Assembly (NCBI RefSeq): GCF_025628805.1 | Contig: NZ_JAOTBG010000001.1 | Coordinates: forward strand, 29,127-93,126 | Origin: Anaplasma capra | GTDB taxonomy: Bacteria; Pseudomonadota; Alphaproteobacteria; Rickettsiales; Anaplasmataceae | Direction: 5' to 3' | DNA length: 64,000 nt | Part shown: piece by piece, positions 1 to 9,593 of the stretch | Layout of the letters: every line of letters begins with the position of its first letter | Position numbering within the stretch: position 1 is the first letter of the stretch | Position numbers and translations under genes: made by a program | The notes under the pieces: model-generated | What the model was told of the DNA's origin: nothing | What the model saw: the letters and a program-made list of their open reading frames with translations, nothing else | Database searches by the model: none

Positions 1-811
1 TCTTGGTAGCCTTCACGTCCTTGGATTCCCGAGCAGAGCCACCTGCAGTGCCACTACCACCAGATTTCGCGCTCCGGGACCGCTTAGCATCGACAGCCCT
101 TCCACCTTTTTTATCAGCAGTAGATTTTGCACTCGGAAGCAAAGCACCCCCACCTGGAGCAGCACCACCTTTGGAGGTAATCTTGCCCGAACCAGCGCCC
201 TCACTCGGAGCAGCGCCACCCTTGGGAGTAATCTTACCCGAGCCAGCATTCACGTCTGCAGCTGGAGGCACAGAAGATGGCGCTGCACCACCCTTCCTCT
301 TTGCCGCAACTTTACCGTCAACAGCAAATCGCGTCGTCAGCCTTTTCTGACTCTTACCAGCAGGAAGCATTGGCTTTTCATTTTCTTCATTCTTAGGCTT
401 AAGGCCCACATCTAGAAACCTAGCACCCTCAACCCGAGAAAGGTCCACCCCCTCATTATTCACCATACCAAGGTCATCGCTTTCTACACTATCGACAGGA
501 ACTGCACCGTATTCGCGTAGCTTTTCCATAACGTCACGCTTTCGCAAACCGGAGCGACCGCCTACACGCCCCTCGGGATAGCCCTCCTTACCAGAACGCA
601 ACCCACGAGCCCCAGCGGTATCCGCCAGGACATCATCCCTACGCTTCTTATACACCTCATAAGACTGAGCAAAATCCTCATCTTCATCAAAAAGATCTCC
701 GCCCGGATTGTACGGGGGAATATAGTTCCGACTCATTTCAAACGCATACTTCCCACCACAGGAAGTCATAAACAGCACTAAGCCCAACAACGAAAATACT
801 AATCTTGACAT
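1..811 (-). CDS. Putative lipoprotein with a repetitive Gly/Ala/Lys-rich tail (3' end cut by window)
   Basis: Reading leftward from an ATG at 811, the frame stays open to the window edge (270 codons), so the C-terminus is missing. The first 18 residues form a signal peptide ending in the lipobox-like MTSC, with Cys18 as the likely lipidated residue, so a lipid-anchored envelope protein is expected. Residues about 35-60 are acidic and aromatic. From about residue 150 the protein becomes low-complexity and basic, rich in Lys, Gly, Ala, Ser and Pro, and contains two copies of a 17-residue unit with the core GSGKIT-x-KGGAAP. I do not recognise the family. It lies downstream of dxr on the same strand with a 168-base gap, so it may have its own promoter. 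The lipoprotein call is well supported; function is unknown. Confidence 0.75.
   Translation of the reverse strand, partial: MSRLVFSLLGLVLFMTSCGGKYAFEMSRNYIPPYNPGGDLFDEDEDFAQSYEVYKKRRDDVLADTAGARGLRSGKEGYPEGRVGGRSGLRKRDVMEKLREYGAVPVDSVESDDLGMVNNEGVDLSRVEGARFLDVGLKPKNEENEKPMLPAGKSQKRLTTRFAVDGKVAAKRKGGAAPSSVPPAADVNAGSGKITPKGGAAPSEGAGSGKITSKGGAAPGGGALLPSAKSTADKKGGRAVDAKRSRSAKSGGSGTAGGSARESKDVKATK
157..247. repeat. Two tandem 51-base units inside the lipoprotein gene
   Basis: Two near-identical in-frame 51-base units start near 157 and 208. They encode the 17-residue unit with core GSGKIT(P/S)KGGAAP. They differ at a few, partly synonymous, positions, so the duplication is not brand new. Confidence 0.6.
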
Positions 812-979
812 GGAACCGACCAAGAAGTTGACACAATAACACGCACTCAACACACCTCACTCAGATTAAGGTAGCAAGCACAACACCTGCTATCCCATAG
901 AGGAACGCACACCGCTATGTACACCATTGCTCGCAGCAGCACAACACTTATTGCACAAAAAGCATGCAGGAGTGCATAT

Positions 980-2161
980 CTACCACGCCAGCTCGGAAAT
1001 TTTCAGTGCGTTCACCACCTCTCGAGCACCAACCCTACACAGCAGATCGTATTCACAGACTTCCGACATAGAGCCAATATCGTCGTAGGCAAATTTATCC
1101 ATGGCACCAGCGACCACCTTAGCAATATCCAAAAACGCGATCTCAGAATTTAAAAAAGCTTCCACAGCAACCTCATTTGCGGCGTTCAGCGCTACACCAG
1201 CGGCATGAGGCTTAGAGGACTTCAGAACCTCGAACCCAAAATTCAGCGCTGGAAAGCGCTCTAGATCAGGCTCCATAAACGTAAGCTTACCACAGGACAC
1301 TAAATCAAGCTCGCTACCGTGCATACTCGCTTCCCGAGGCCAGTACAGAGCGTGGAGTATGGGCACACTCATATCCGGCATAGACATAAAAGCAATGGCC
1401 GACCCACGAGAACACCCAACCAAGGCGTGAACTACGGACTCAGGATGTACTATAACACCAATCCTGTCTGGGTCCAGCGAGAAAAGGTAATGAGCCTCTA
1501 TGACCTCCAGGGCCTTATTGATCATAGTTGCGCTGTCTACGGAAATTTTACGTCCCATTTTCCACACAGGGTGCGCAAGGGCATCGCTGAGCGTCGCATA
1601 TTTCATCTGTTCGCTGGTCCATCGCAAAAATGGCCCTCCGGAAGCTGTTAAAGTTACTTTATCAACGCGGCTGCTACAAGATAGTATCTGGAACACGGCG
1701 CTATGCTCAGAATCCACAGGAATGATGTTAACTCCCGCACGCCTGGCCGCGTCAATAAGAAGCGCACCTCCACAAACCACGCTCTCTTTACTAGCCAAGG
1801 CAATTGACTTTACACCTGACTCAATTAGACTAGCAACCGAATCTAAAGCAGCTATGCCTGTGATAGCCATGACCGCGCTGTCCGCACTCAAAGACGCTGC
1901 ACCTATAACATCAGCCTTACCCGCCCCTGCTTTGGTGCAAGTACCACGTAGCAATTCCTGCAACTCTCCATATGCAGAATCCTCCGCTACAACAGCAACT
2001 TCCGCATTCAGTAGCCTGGCTTGTGATGCCAACAGACGCACATCTTCTTTTGCAACCAGAGCAACAACCTCAAAATCACTTGGGTTATCCAGGAGAATTT
2101 GAATTGCCTTCTGTCCAATACACCCGGTCGAACCAAATACCGAGACTCTCTTTCTGCCCAT
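980..2161 (-). CDS. dxr: 1-deoxy-D-xylulose 5-phosphate reductoisomerase
   Basis: Dxr converts 1-deoxy-D-xylulose 5-phosphate to 2-C-methyl-D-erythritol 4-phosphate with NADPH, the committed step of the MEP isoprenoid pathway; ispH of the same pathway lies at 50223. At 393 residues it has the usual length. Visible motifs are the NADPH-binding GSTGCIGQ (residues 10-17), ASKES (123-127), VDSEHSAVFQ (149-158) with the metal-binding Asp and Glu, SGGPF (174-178), and the long conserved stretch 197-224 beginning HPVWKMG. A TTG four codons upstream would also keep the frame, but the ATG at 2161 directly precedes the family's usual N-terminus (GRKRVSVFGSTG). It lies downstream of nuoN on the same strand, 51 bases after its stop, and could be co-transcribed. 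Confidence 0.95.
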   Translation of the reverse strand: MGRKRVSVFGSTGCIGQKAIQILLDNPSDFEVVALVAKEDVRLLASQARLLNAEVAVVAEDSAYGELQELLRGTCTKAGAGKADVIGAASLSADSAVMAITGIAALDSVASLIESGVKSIALASKESVVCGGALLIDAARRAGVNIIPVDSEHSAVFQILSCSSRVDKVTLTASGGPFLRWTSEQMKYATLSDALAHPVWKMGRKISVDSATMINKALEVIEAHYLFSLDPDRIGVIVHPESVVHALVGCSRGSAIAFMSMPDMSVPILHALYWPREASMHGSELDLVSCGKLTFMEPDLERFPALNFGFEVLKSSKPHAAGVALNAANEVAVEAFLNSEIAFLDIAKVVAGAMDKFAYDDIGSMSEVCEYDLLCRVGAREVVNALKISELAW

Positions 2162-2212
2162 ACAAACACACAACTTCTGAGATCTAAGCCCTAGAGCCAG
2201 CCACTTAGGTTT

Positions 2213-3646
2213 CTACGCAAAAGGCCCCCCTCGCGAGAGTAAGATATCAAAATATTTAGCCGAGAACAACGCAATGATGCTTAATAGCGCACAAGCGACC
2301 GCGACAGCCGAAAGCCCTAGACTGTGTGGCAACTCCGTAAGATACTTTGCCCTTGCACCAACTGGTTGATCAAAATACACCACCTTAGCAATACGAAAAC
2401 AGTAGAAACATGGTACAATCCCGGCCACACACAGAAACAAAACATATGGAAAAGCTACAGCCGCAGGAAGCCCCGACATAGCTATAGATTTGAGTAAGGA
2501 ATACTTCGCAAAAAACCCTGGGAATGGGGGAACTCCCGCAGCCGAGATCATGGAAGCAACCAGGGAAAAGGCCACAAAAGGATTGTTCTTGCACATTCCC
2601 GTAAGATCTGTCAATTCGGGCCCGTCATCCTTATACCTGAGCAGCACAGAAAGAGTCCACGCATTGATAATCCAGTAGGTGAATATGTACTGAAAAATCG
2701 CATAAGAAGAAGTGCCTTTCAGGACAATCACAGGCAGCACATACCCCAAGTGCCCTATATTCGAATACGCAAGCAGCCTTTTTATACAACTCTGCCGTAA
2801 GGCACCAAGCTCTCCAACAATCGTAGACAATCCGCCAACACAGACAAACATAGTTGCAAAACTCTCCGTAAGTGCCTGATTTCCCCCAATAATTTGGGCA
2901 AGCAGCAAAGTCATCGCGGTCTTTATCACCATAAAAAAGAACGCCAAAGCCGCCGTTGGAGACCCTTGATAGGTATCTACAGCCCACATGTGAAATGGCA
3001 CCGCAGAAAGCTTGAATAGCACTCCTACCACAATGAATACGCATCCCAAACTGGCACCCAGTGAGGCACCCCCTTCACTCACCTTACGCACGATTTCACA
3101 TCCCAGTCCGGGCGAGTATCCGTACAGTAGAGAAGTACCATATAGCATTATGCAGGAAGTCAATGCCCCCAAAATGAAAAACTTAACAGCAGCTTCAGAT
3201 GAACGCTTAGAATCGCGATTGAAACACACCATGATGCAAGACGGTATGCCAATAAGTTCAAATGACAAATAGAAGGAAAGAAAATGATTAGTCTGAACCA
3301 AGAGCATCGCACCGAGCACGGCAAACATTGCCACAACCGGAAACTCATAACGTAACTTGCTTCCTGCACATAAATACAAAAACAACGACAAAAATCCGGC
3401 CATGCCCACCATAACTCTGGAAGCACGCGTGCACTGAGTGTGCAACAGAAAGCTATTGAACAAGGAAACATCTTCGGCGTGGTGAATGAAATCAAGAAAT
3501 GCGAGAAGGACCACTGCGCCCATGGAAGCCACCAGCAGCCTGCACACCAGTTTGGCATTCACCACCATACCCAACAGTAGCGCAACTACCGCCGAACCTA
3601 GAAGGCAGAGCTCCGGCAGCATATGTAACAAACCGTACCAATACAT
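2213..3646 (-). CDS. nuoN: NADH-quinone oxidoreductase subunit N
   Basis: NuoN is one of three antiporter-like proton-pumping subunits in the membrane arm of complex I. The 477-residue product is almost entirely hydrophobic helices and carries the Proton_antipo_M signature: the KLSAVPFHMWAVDTYQGSP region near residues 220-240 and the conserved lysine in the following helices. The start chosen is the ATG at 3646, three bases after the nuoM stop and preceded by a purine-rich GGGGGTGAG that serves as ribosome binding site while encoding the end of nuoM. Longer starts would run far into nuoM. It is last of the nuoJ-K-L-M-N run, followed by dxr. Confidence 0.94.
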   Translation of the reverse strand: MYWYGLLHMLPELCLLGSAVVALLLGMVVNAKLVCRLLVASMGAVVLLAFLDFIHHAEDVSLFNSFLLHTQCTRASRVMVGMAGFLSLFLYLCAGSKLRYEFPVVAMFAVLGAMLLVQTNHFLSFYLSFELIGIPSCIMVCFNRDSKRSSEAAVKFFILGALTSCIMLYGTSLLYGYSPGLGCEIVRKVSEGGASLGASLGCVFIVVGVLFKLSAVPFHMWAVDTYQGSPTAALAFFFMVIKTAMTLLLAQIIGGNQALTESFATMFVCVGGLSTIVGELGALRQSCIKRLLAYSNIGHLGYVLPVIVLKGTSSYAIFQYIFTYWIINAWTLSVLLRYKDDGPELTDLTGMCKNNPFVAFSLVASMISAAGVPPFPGFFAKYSLLKSIAMSGLPAAVAFPYVLFLCVAGIVPCFYCFRIAKVVYFDQPVGARAKYLTELPHSLGLSAVAVACALLSIIALFSAKYFDILLSRGGPFA

Positions 3647-3647
3647 C

Positions 3648-5120
3648 TCACCCCCAGGAAGGTTGAAGCATATGCATATGCACAAGCAAATGCTCTACAC
3701 CAGGCTTAAGTAGGGCAAGCAGCGGGGCGGGAAAAACTCCAAGCACCAAAACAAGAACAGCCAATACTATCAAAACAGCAAACTCCCAGACGGTTATATC
3801 GTCAAACTCATCCTTTGCCTCACTTGGCACAGTCCCCCAAACAACTTCCCTGCATAAACGCAACATATAGGCAGCACTCAATACCATACCAACAACAAAA
3901 AGGGCCACCATTGGGCCGTAAGATTTAAAAATCCCCAACATTGACAAAAACTCCCCCATAAACCCGGAAGTACCAGGAATTCCTGCGGACGCCATGCTGA
4001 AGAATATCATCATCACGGAAAGCCGTGGCATAGACGAGGCAAGGCCACCACACTCAGACATCTCCATAGTACCAGTTCTGGAGTATATCATTCCGACACA
4101 CAGAAACAGCGCAGCGGATATCAGCCCATGACTGAGCATCTGAAAAATGGCCCCAAGTATCCCAGCCTCATTGAGAGAAAACATGCCCGCAGAGACAAAG
4201 CTCATATGGGCAATGGAAGAGTACGCAACCAACATCTTCATATTTCGCTGAGCAAAGGCAACCAACGATGAGTAAATTAGCGATACAGCACTAAGGCATA
4301 CTACAAACTTTGCAAAGTGCGTACTGACCGCTGGCAACATCTGCACACAAAACCTCAAAATCCCATAGCCACCAAGCTTAATAAGTAAACCAGCTAGCAG
4401 CACAGAACCTACAGTCGGCGCTTGCACATGCGCACTCGGCAACCATGTGTGGAACGGAACCATCGGCAACTTAACGGCAAATGCAAAAAGACACGCAATC
4501 CAAAAGTACATCTGCCAGTGAAAATTCGTATTCGTGGCCAAGCTGGCGGCAACACTGTCAAAGGATCCCAAAGGCACAGCAATTATGGCATTCATGCAAA
4601 CCAAAGCAGCCAAAAACACCAGAGAAGCTGTAGCCGTGTATATCAGAAACTTAAATGCGGCACCCACTTTATCACCATGGCCCCAAAATCCAATCATAAA
4701 AAACATCGGGATTAAGGAGGCTTCGAAGAAGACGTAAAACAGCAAAACATCGCACACGGAAAAAACGGCAACTACAAGTGCCTCAAGCAAGAGCAGCAAG
4801 GCAAAAAAGGCAGGAGAAGAAGGCGCTCCTCCCCTAGGGCCAAAAACACTAAAAAGCGCACATATGAAAAACAAAAGGGCAGACAGAACTATCAGCGGTG
4901 TAGACAGCGCATCAGCAGAAAAGGCGCGCTCCACCAGGGCAAGATAGGCACCTCCTCCTATAACGCAGTGATTCCCATAAACAAGCAGCGCGATACCTAC
5001 ACACAACACCGCCAGCGTCACAGCAACAGAAGCCGGCCCCACAGCTCTGGACAGAGTACCACGCATGGACGCCACTGCACAGGACCCCAACACTGGTATT
5101 AGAATCATCAGAAATATCAC
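3648..5120 (-). CDS. nuoM: NADH-quinone oxidoreductase subunit M
   Basis: NuoM is a proton-pumping, antiporter-like membrane subunit of complex I. The 490-residue protein has about 14 predicted helices. Family hallmarks include a conserved Glu in the helix carrying FFEASLIPMFFMIGFWG (about residues 131-147) and a Lys in VKLPMVPFHTWLPSAHVQAP (about 216-235). The ATG at 5120 overlaps the nuoL stop in an ATGA, which points to translational coupling. The stop at 3648 sits immediately before nuoN. Order and spacing match the conserved complex I gene block. Confidence 0.95.
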   Translation of the reverse strand: MIFLMILIPVLGSCAVASMRGTLSRAVGPASVAVTLAVLCVGIALLVYGNHCVIGGGAYLALVERAFSADALSTPLIVLSALLFFICALFSVFGPRGGAPSSPAFFALLLLLEALVVAVFSVCDVLLFYVFFEASLIPMFFMIGFWGHGDKVGAAFKFLIYTATASLVFLAALVCMNAIIAVPLGSFDSVAASLATNTNFHWQMYFWIACLFAFAVKLPMVPFHTWLPSAHVQAPTVGSVLLAGLLIKLGGYGILRFCVQMLPAVSTHFAKFVVCLSAVSLIYSSLVAFAQRNMKMLVAYSSIAHMSFVSAGMFSLNEAGILGAIFQMLSHGLISAALFLCVGMIYSRTGTMEMSECGGLASSMPRLSVMMIFFSMASAGIPGTSGFMGEFLSMLGIFKSYGPMVALFVVGMVLSAAYMLRLCREVVWGTVPSEAKDEFDDITVWEFAVLIVLAVLVLVLGVFPAPLLALLKPGVEHLLVHMHMLQPSWG

Positions 5121-7024
5121 CGTATTCTAAAACCGTATATCACCAACAGTGCAGCAGCCACCACCCCAGATAACATGACAAAAGCGTAGTCGAACGCACG
5201 CCCACTCTGCATCTTAACACTATATCTGGAACATGTGCTAACAGCCCCAGTAATACCACCCAACAGAAAATAATCAATCACTTTTTGATCTACAACAATC
5301 CGGAAGGTGGTAGCCATCTTGCCCACGGGACGGACCAGCATTAGATCGTACAATTCATCAAAATAGAACTTATTTCTCAGGAGCGCATAGACAGGTTGCA
5401 AAAGCCTATTCAAGGGCGCAATAACAAAAAATCTGTAGTAGTAGTAAGCGAGGTACATTAGGACGCCAGTAAAGCCCATCACCACAGGAAGTAGGGAGGG
5501 TAATTTACCGATGCTCTCGTGCACAGGTACCTTCAGACTTTCGGACCAAAACCCACTCTCCGCTATACCCCAAAAATTCTTTAGTAACATACCAGAAAAC
5601 ACAGCCCCGATTGCCAGCACCAGCAGCGGAAGTAGCATAACGCTACCAGATTCGTGTATAGACTTTACGCGCTCAGTAGAGGGATTGTGAAACACCTTGA
5701 GCATAAGTCTGCACGAGTAAACGGAGGTGAGGCACGCAACCAGATTTGTCACCGCAAATCCAATACCGCTAGCATAACTGCTTTCTATTATGAGCTCCTT
5801 TGAATAAAACCCGGCAAAAGGAAACACACCCATAAGGGCCAAAGAGCCAATCCACATCAAAACGTAGGTTAACGGTATGTCCTTCCAGCAGTTCCTACTC
5901 ATGTGTGCGATTCTCTGTTCACCAGCATTGGAGTGAATTACATTACCCGCAGAGAGGAACAAGAGCGATTTAAAAAGTGCATGTGTTGCCAGGTGAAAAA
6001 TTGCCAAGTGATAGCTAGAAGTACCACAAGCCACAAACATATACCCTAACTGGCTACATGTAGAATAAGCTATTATTTTCTTGATGTCCTCCTGGACAGT
6101 TGCGATCAGCGCGGCAACTAAACATGTGGATACTCCGACCGCCATCACTACATCCCTAGAGGCTTGTGATAACTCAAAAATGGGGGAACATCGCGCAACC
6201 AAAAAAACACCGGCAGTGACCATAGTTGCCGCATGTATTAGCGCAGAAGCGGGAGTGGGGCCTTCCATAGCGTCAGGAAGCCATGTGTGAAGACCGAGCT
6301 GCGCAGATTTTCCCATGCATCCAAGAAATAACAGAATGCATGCAATGCTTACAATCTGTATCTGATATCCAAACACATCAACAACATCAAGACCCTTGCC
6401 ACTCGTGATCTGTTCGAAAATTTCACTGAAGTTAAGCGAGTGAAACACATAAAAAATTGCCAGCATTCCACATAGAAAAAATAAATCCCCTACCCTGTTC
6501 ACAACAAACGCCTTTATGGCCGATTTATTCGCCGCGTCCTTCCTGAACCAAAACCCTATAAGCAGGTAGGAACACAATCCAACGCCTTCCCAGCCGAAAA
6601 ATAGCTGCGCAAAATTCCCACTGGCGACCAGGATCATCATGAAAAAGGTAAAAGCAGAGAGGTACGTAAGAAATCTGACTCTGCCATTGTCAGAGCTCAT
6701 ATACCCTATAGAGTACAGGTGCACCATTGATGACACAGTGGTGACAACCACGAGCATCAAGGCAGACAATTTGTCAATACAGATTGACCAGAGAATTTCC
6801 ATATCCCCAATACGAAACCACGGCATAACATCAACGCTATAGCTCCGCTGTAAAGTGAGGAAGAGATACCAAGACAACGCAGAAGACACACACACACACG
6901 TGGAAGCAACACAACAGGACAGCAGCCCATACCGCTTCAGCATCTGTCCCACGAAGACCCCAACCAGGGGAAGTGAGACACACAAAAACTCTACACCGAA
7001 CACACAACTACCACACGAAGTCAC
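5117..7024 (-). CDS. nuoL: NADH-quinone oxidoreductase subunit L
   Basis: NuoL is the largest antiporter-like subunit of complex I and carries the long lateral helix lying along the membrane arm. At 635 residues it matches the family. Conserved elements are FFGWEGVGLCSYLLIGFW (about residues 138-155), LGLHTWLPDAMEGPTPASAL (about 245-264) and AYSTCSQLGYM (about 325-335). The frame begins with GTG at 7024; no strong ribosome binding site precedes it, so the exact start is uncertain. It overlaps nuoM by ATGA and follows nuoK by about 60 bases. Confidence 0.94.
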   Translation of the reverse strand: MTSCGSCVFGVEFLCVSLPLVGVFVGQMLKRYGLLSCCVASTCVCVSSALSWYLFLTLQRSYSVDVMPWFRIGDMEILWSICIDKLSALMLVVVTTVSSMVHLYSIGYMSSDNGRVRFLTYLSAFTFFMMILVASGNFAQLFFGWEGVGLCSYLLIGFWFRKDAANKSAIKAFVVNRVGDLFFLCGMLAIFYVFHSLNFSEIFEQITSGKGLDVVDVFGYQIQIVSIACILLFLGCMGKSAQLGLHTWLPDAMEGPTPASALIHAATMVTAGVFLVARCSPIFELSQASRDVVMAVGVSTCLVAALIATVQEDIKKIIAYSTCSQLGYMFVACGTSSYHLAIFHLATHALFKSLLFLSAGNVIHSNAGEQRIAHMSRNCWKDIPLTYVLMWIGSLALMGVFPFAGFYSKELIIESSYASGIGFAVTNLVACLTSVYSCRLMLKVFHNPSTERVKSIHESGSVMLLPLLVLAIGAVFSGMLLKNFWGIAESGFWSESLKVPVHESIGKLPSLLPVVMGFTGVLMYLAYYYYRFFVIAPLNRLLQPVYALLRNKFYFDELYDLMLVRPVGKMATTFRIVVDQKVIDYFLLGGITGAVSTCSRYSVKMQSGRAFDYAFVMLSGVVAAALLVIYGFRIR

Positions 7025-7085
7025 AGGTCACCAGACAAAAACCCATATTCGGTACAAAAACATCAAGGGTACACATATTCTCACC

Positions 7086-7412
7086 TCACATCTTTAGTGA
7101 GCTCGCTTCACTCAGGTCAATGTTGCCAACATTCCTAAAATGGGCCAGCATCACAGCCAGACCAACAGCAGACTCTGCAGCCGCAACAACAAGCACAAAT
7201 ATAGCGAAAATCTGCCCATGAATATCTCCCTTGTATGCCGAAAAAGCCACAAAATTCATGTTCACGGCAAGCAACATGAGCTCGAGAGACAGTAGTGCAT
7301 TAATTGCGCTCTTGCGCCCTACCACTATGCCGCACCCACCTATAACGAAGAGGATAGCTGAGAGCACCAAAAAGTGATTTAGTGACACACCGGCATTGAT
7401 TAAAAACTCCAT
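7086..7412 (-). CDS. nuoK: NADH-quinone oxidoreductase subunit K
   Basis: NuoK is a small three-helix subunit of the complex I membrane arm, adjoining NuoJ. The 108-residue product contains the conserved helix ALLSLELMLLAVNMNFVAFS (about residues 35-54) with the membrane-buried glutamate characteristic of the family, and a third helix rich in Val, Ala and Glu. The ATG at 7412 gives the usual NuoK length. The frame can be extended to a TTG at 7457, touching nuoJ, but that adds 15 residues with no family match. Confidence 0.93.
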   Translation of the reverse strand: MEFLINAGVSLNHFLVLSAILFVIGGCGIVVGRKSAINALLSLELMLLAVNMNFVAFSAYKGDIHGQIFAIFVLVVAAAESAVGLAVMLAHFRNVGNIDLSEASSLKM

Positions 7413-7457
7413 ACGCACCACCCCATGACAACAACAAATCAGCACCCGTACAAACAA

Positions 7458-8072
7458 TCAGTCTACATCAGCAACCCCAGTACCAACCCCGGGTGAGCAC
7501 AATCTAACTTTAGATGACCTGCTGAGTTGCTGGCCTGCGTTCTGCCGCAGAGATCTACGTTCATTGCTCATCGCCAAAATCAGGCCGCCAACCCCAGCAA
7601 CCAACAGCAGGATCCCTGACATCTGAAATGCGCACGCATATTCGGTGTAAAGTTGCAGGCCTATAAGAAACACGTTGCTGGCCCCGCCGCTTATTACCTC
7701 CCCTGAAGCATAAACTTCCTCTGGCCTGGTATGAGAGATCAGGTATACCATACACCCGAAGAATAGAAACATACATACAACGCCCAGGGGATAGTACCTA
7801 ACAAAGCCATGTTTTGCTCTCACCATGCTTATGTCTAGCATCATCACAACAAACAGAAAAAGCACCGCTACGGCCCCAACATATACCAGGACAAGCAGCA
7901 TGGCCACCAGCTCAGCCCCTAACATGATGAACACGGCACCAGAAACAAAAAAGGTCAGAATCAGACTCAAGACCGAGTACACGGGATGAGGTATCAGAAC
8001 TACACCTACAGCTGACAGTATCATTACTCCCGCAAAGCAGAAGAACAAAAAGCTGATCACCCGGTCCCCCAC
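7458..8072 (-). CDS. nuoJ: NADH-quinone oxidoreductase subunit J
   Basis: NuoJ is a five-helix membrane subunit of complex I. The conserved PVYSVLSLILTFFVSGAVF (about residues 29-47) and VLVYVGAVAVLFLFVVMMLD (about 60-79) segments are clear. The gene opens with GTG at 8072. An in-frame GTG at 8060 has a better-placed GGGGGA upstream and may be the real start, which would remove four residues. The tail after residue 165 is polar, Arg/Ser-rich and probably not membrane-embedded. It is first of the J-K-L-M-N run; nuoF lies upstream across a 156-base gap, so the usual G, H and I genes are not between them. Confidence 0.93.
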   Translation of the reverse strand: MGDRVISFLFFCFAGVMILSAVGVVLIPHPVYSVLSLILTFFVSGAVFIMLGAELVAMLLVLVYVGAVAVLFLFVVMMLDISMVRAKHGFVRYYPLGVVCMFLFFGCMVYLISHTRPEEVYASGEVISGGASNVFLIGLQLYTEYACAFQMSGILLLVAGVGGLILAMSNERRSLRQNAGQQLSRSSKVRLCSPGVGTGVADVD

Positions 8073-8228
8073 GGCAATAACACCCGGAATGATAGCATAA
8101 CGATATCCAGGCGCAAGTCTATTCCAGTCCCACTTCTCGGAGCCTGGTACAGGCTAACCAAAATGCATGGAGCGCACTTAACGATTACAAAACCAAAACC
8201 TGTGGGCTGTGGGTTTATGGCGCTGTGT

Positions 8229-9515
8229 CTACAAACCCGACTTAGCGCTTTCGCTTCGTATGCCTATGCGATCTTCAACTACATGTCTGAAGTGCCGGAA
8301 AAGGCCTTGTATTGGCCATACTGCTGCATCAGCGAGAGCACAGATGGTGTGGCCCTCGATTTGCGATGCGACATCGAGCAGTTTGTCTATCTCGTAATTC
8401 TCGGCTGTTCCATCAACCATCTTTCGCATCATTCTCCACATCCACCCCGTGCCTTCCCTACAGGGAGTACATTGGCCACACGACTCGTGCATATAAAAGC
8501 GCGATATTCTTTCTATTGCCTCTATCAAATCCGTTGACTTATTCATGACTATCAATCCAGCAGTGCCGAGGCCGGATTGCACCGCCTTCAAAGAGTCAAA
8601 ATCCATCATTACATCATCACAGATAGACTTAGGCAACATGGGCACAGAAGAGCCCCCAGGTATCACTGCAAGAAGATTATCCCAGCCACCAATGACGCCA
8701 CCAGCGTGTTTTTCTATGAGTTCTCGCATGGGAATTCCAAGCTCTTCTTCCACGTTACATGGGTTGTTTACATGCCCAGAGATACAGAAAACCTTGGTTC
8801 CCGTGTTATTTGGCCTTCCCAAAGATGCAAACCACTTGGATCCTCTGCGCATTATGTCTGCGACCACGGCTATAGTCTCAACATTGTTTACAGTTGTAGG
8901 GCAACCGTACAGGCCAACAGCCGCAGGAAAGGGGGGCTTCAACCTAGGCATCCCCTTCCTCCCTTCCAGGGACTCAAGCTGCGCACTTTCCTCCCCACAA
9001 ATGTACGCACCAGCGCCCCTGTGGATAAAAACATCTAAGTCATAGCCGGAAGAACATGCGTTTTTGCCTATCAGTCCGTGTTGATAAGCCTCTTCCAAAG
9101 CCCGAGACAACACCAAGTATTCTCGGTAAAACTCACCCCTTATGTAAATGTAGGCAGTGGTGACACCCATGGCAAATCCTGCAATCAAGATGCCCTCTAT
9201 AATCTTGTGCGGCTCGTATCTAATTATGTCTCTGTCCTTGCAGGTGCCCGGCTCTGACTCATCAGCATTAACCACTAAGTATGCTGGACGCCCTTGCGGA
9301 CGCACTTTAGGCATGAAACCCCACTTCACTCCGGTAGGAAAGCCTGCGCCTCCTCTCCCCCTGAGTCCAGAATCTTTGATTTCCTGAATTACTTTATCGG
9401 ATCCCAACCCCAGTATTTTCCCTGTACCATCCCACGTGCCGCGCCTCTTTGCTGACTCTAGATACGGGCACTCCAGGCCAGCAAGGTTGGTAAATACTGC
9501 ATCCTCGCTTTTCAC
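8229..9515 (-). CDS. nuoF: NADH-quinone oxidoreductase subunit F (NADH/FMN-binding)
   Basis: NuoF binds NADH and FMN and carries the N3 [4Fe-4S] cluster in the peripheral arm of complex I. The 428-residue protein shows the glycine-rich [18 protein letters not shown] region (residues about 50-67) for NADH, the flavin-binding [13 protein letters not shown] segment (about 84-96), and near the C-terminus [12 protein letters not shown] followed by HTICALAD, which supply the cluster cysteines. It begins with GTG at 9515 behind a well-spaced GGAG; an ATG at 9519 is out of frame. It is separated from the rest of the complex I genes here only by nuoJ onward, consistent with the scattered nuo operons of Anaplasmataceae. 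Confidence 0.95.
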   Translation of the reverse strand: MKSEDAVFTNLAGLECPYLESAKRRGTWDGTGKILGLGSDKVIQEIKDSGLRGRGGAGFPTGVKWGFMPKVRPQGRPAYLVVNADESEPGTCKDRDIIRYEPHKIIEGILIAGFAMGVTTAYIYIRGEFYREYLVLSRALEEAYQHGLIGKNACSSGYDLDVFIHRGAGAYICGEESAQLESLEGRKGMPRLKPPFPAAVGLYGCPTTVNNVETIAVVADIMRRGSKWFASLGRPNNTGTKVFCISGHVNNPCNVEEELGIPMRELIEKHAGGVIGGWDNLLAVIPGGSSVPMLPKSICDDVMMDFDSLKAVQSGLGTAGLIVMNKSTDLIEAIERISRFYMHESCGQCTPCREGTGWMWRMMRKMVDGTAENYEIDKLLDVASQIEGHTICALADAAVWPIQGLFRHFRHVVEDRIGIRSESAKSGL

Positions 9516-9593
9516 TCATTACTCCAAGTGAGAGAACAAACAGATACTAACCCACAATTCCAAGAACAGCAAACCCAAGCGGAATGGCACTGC

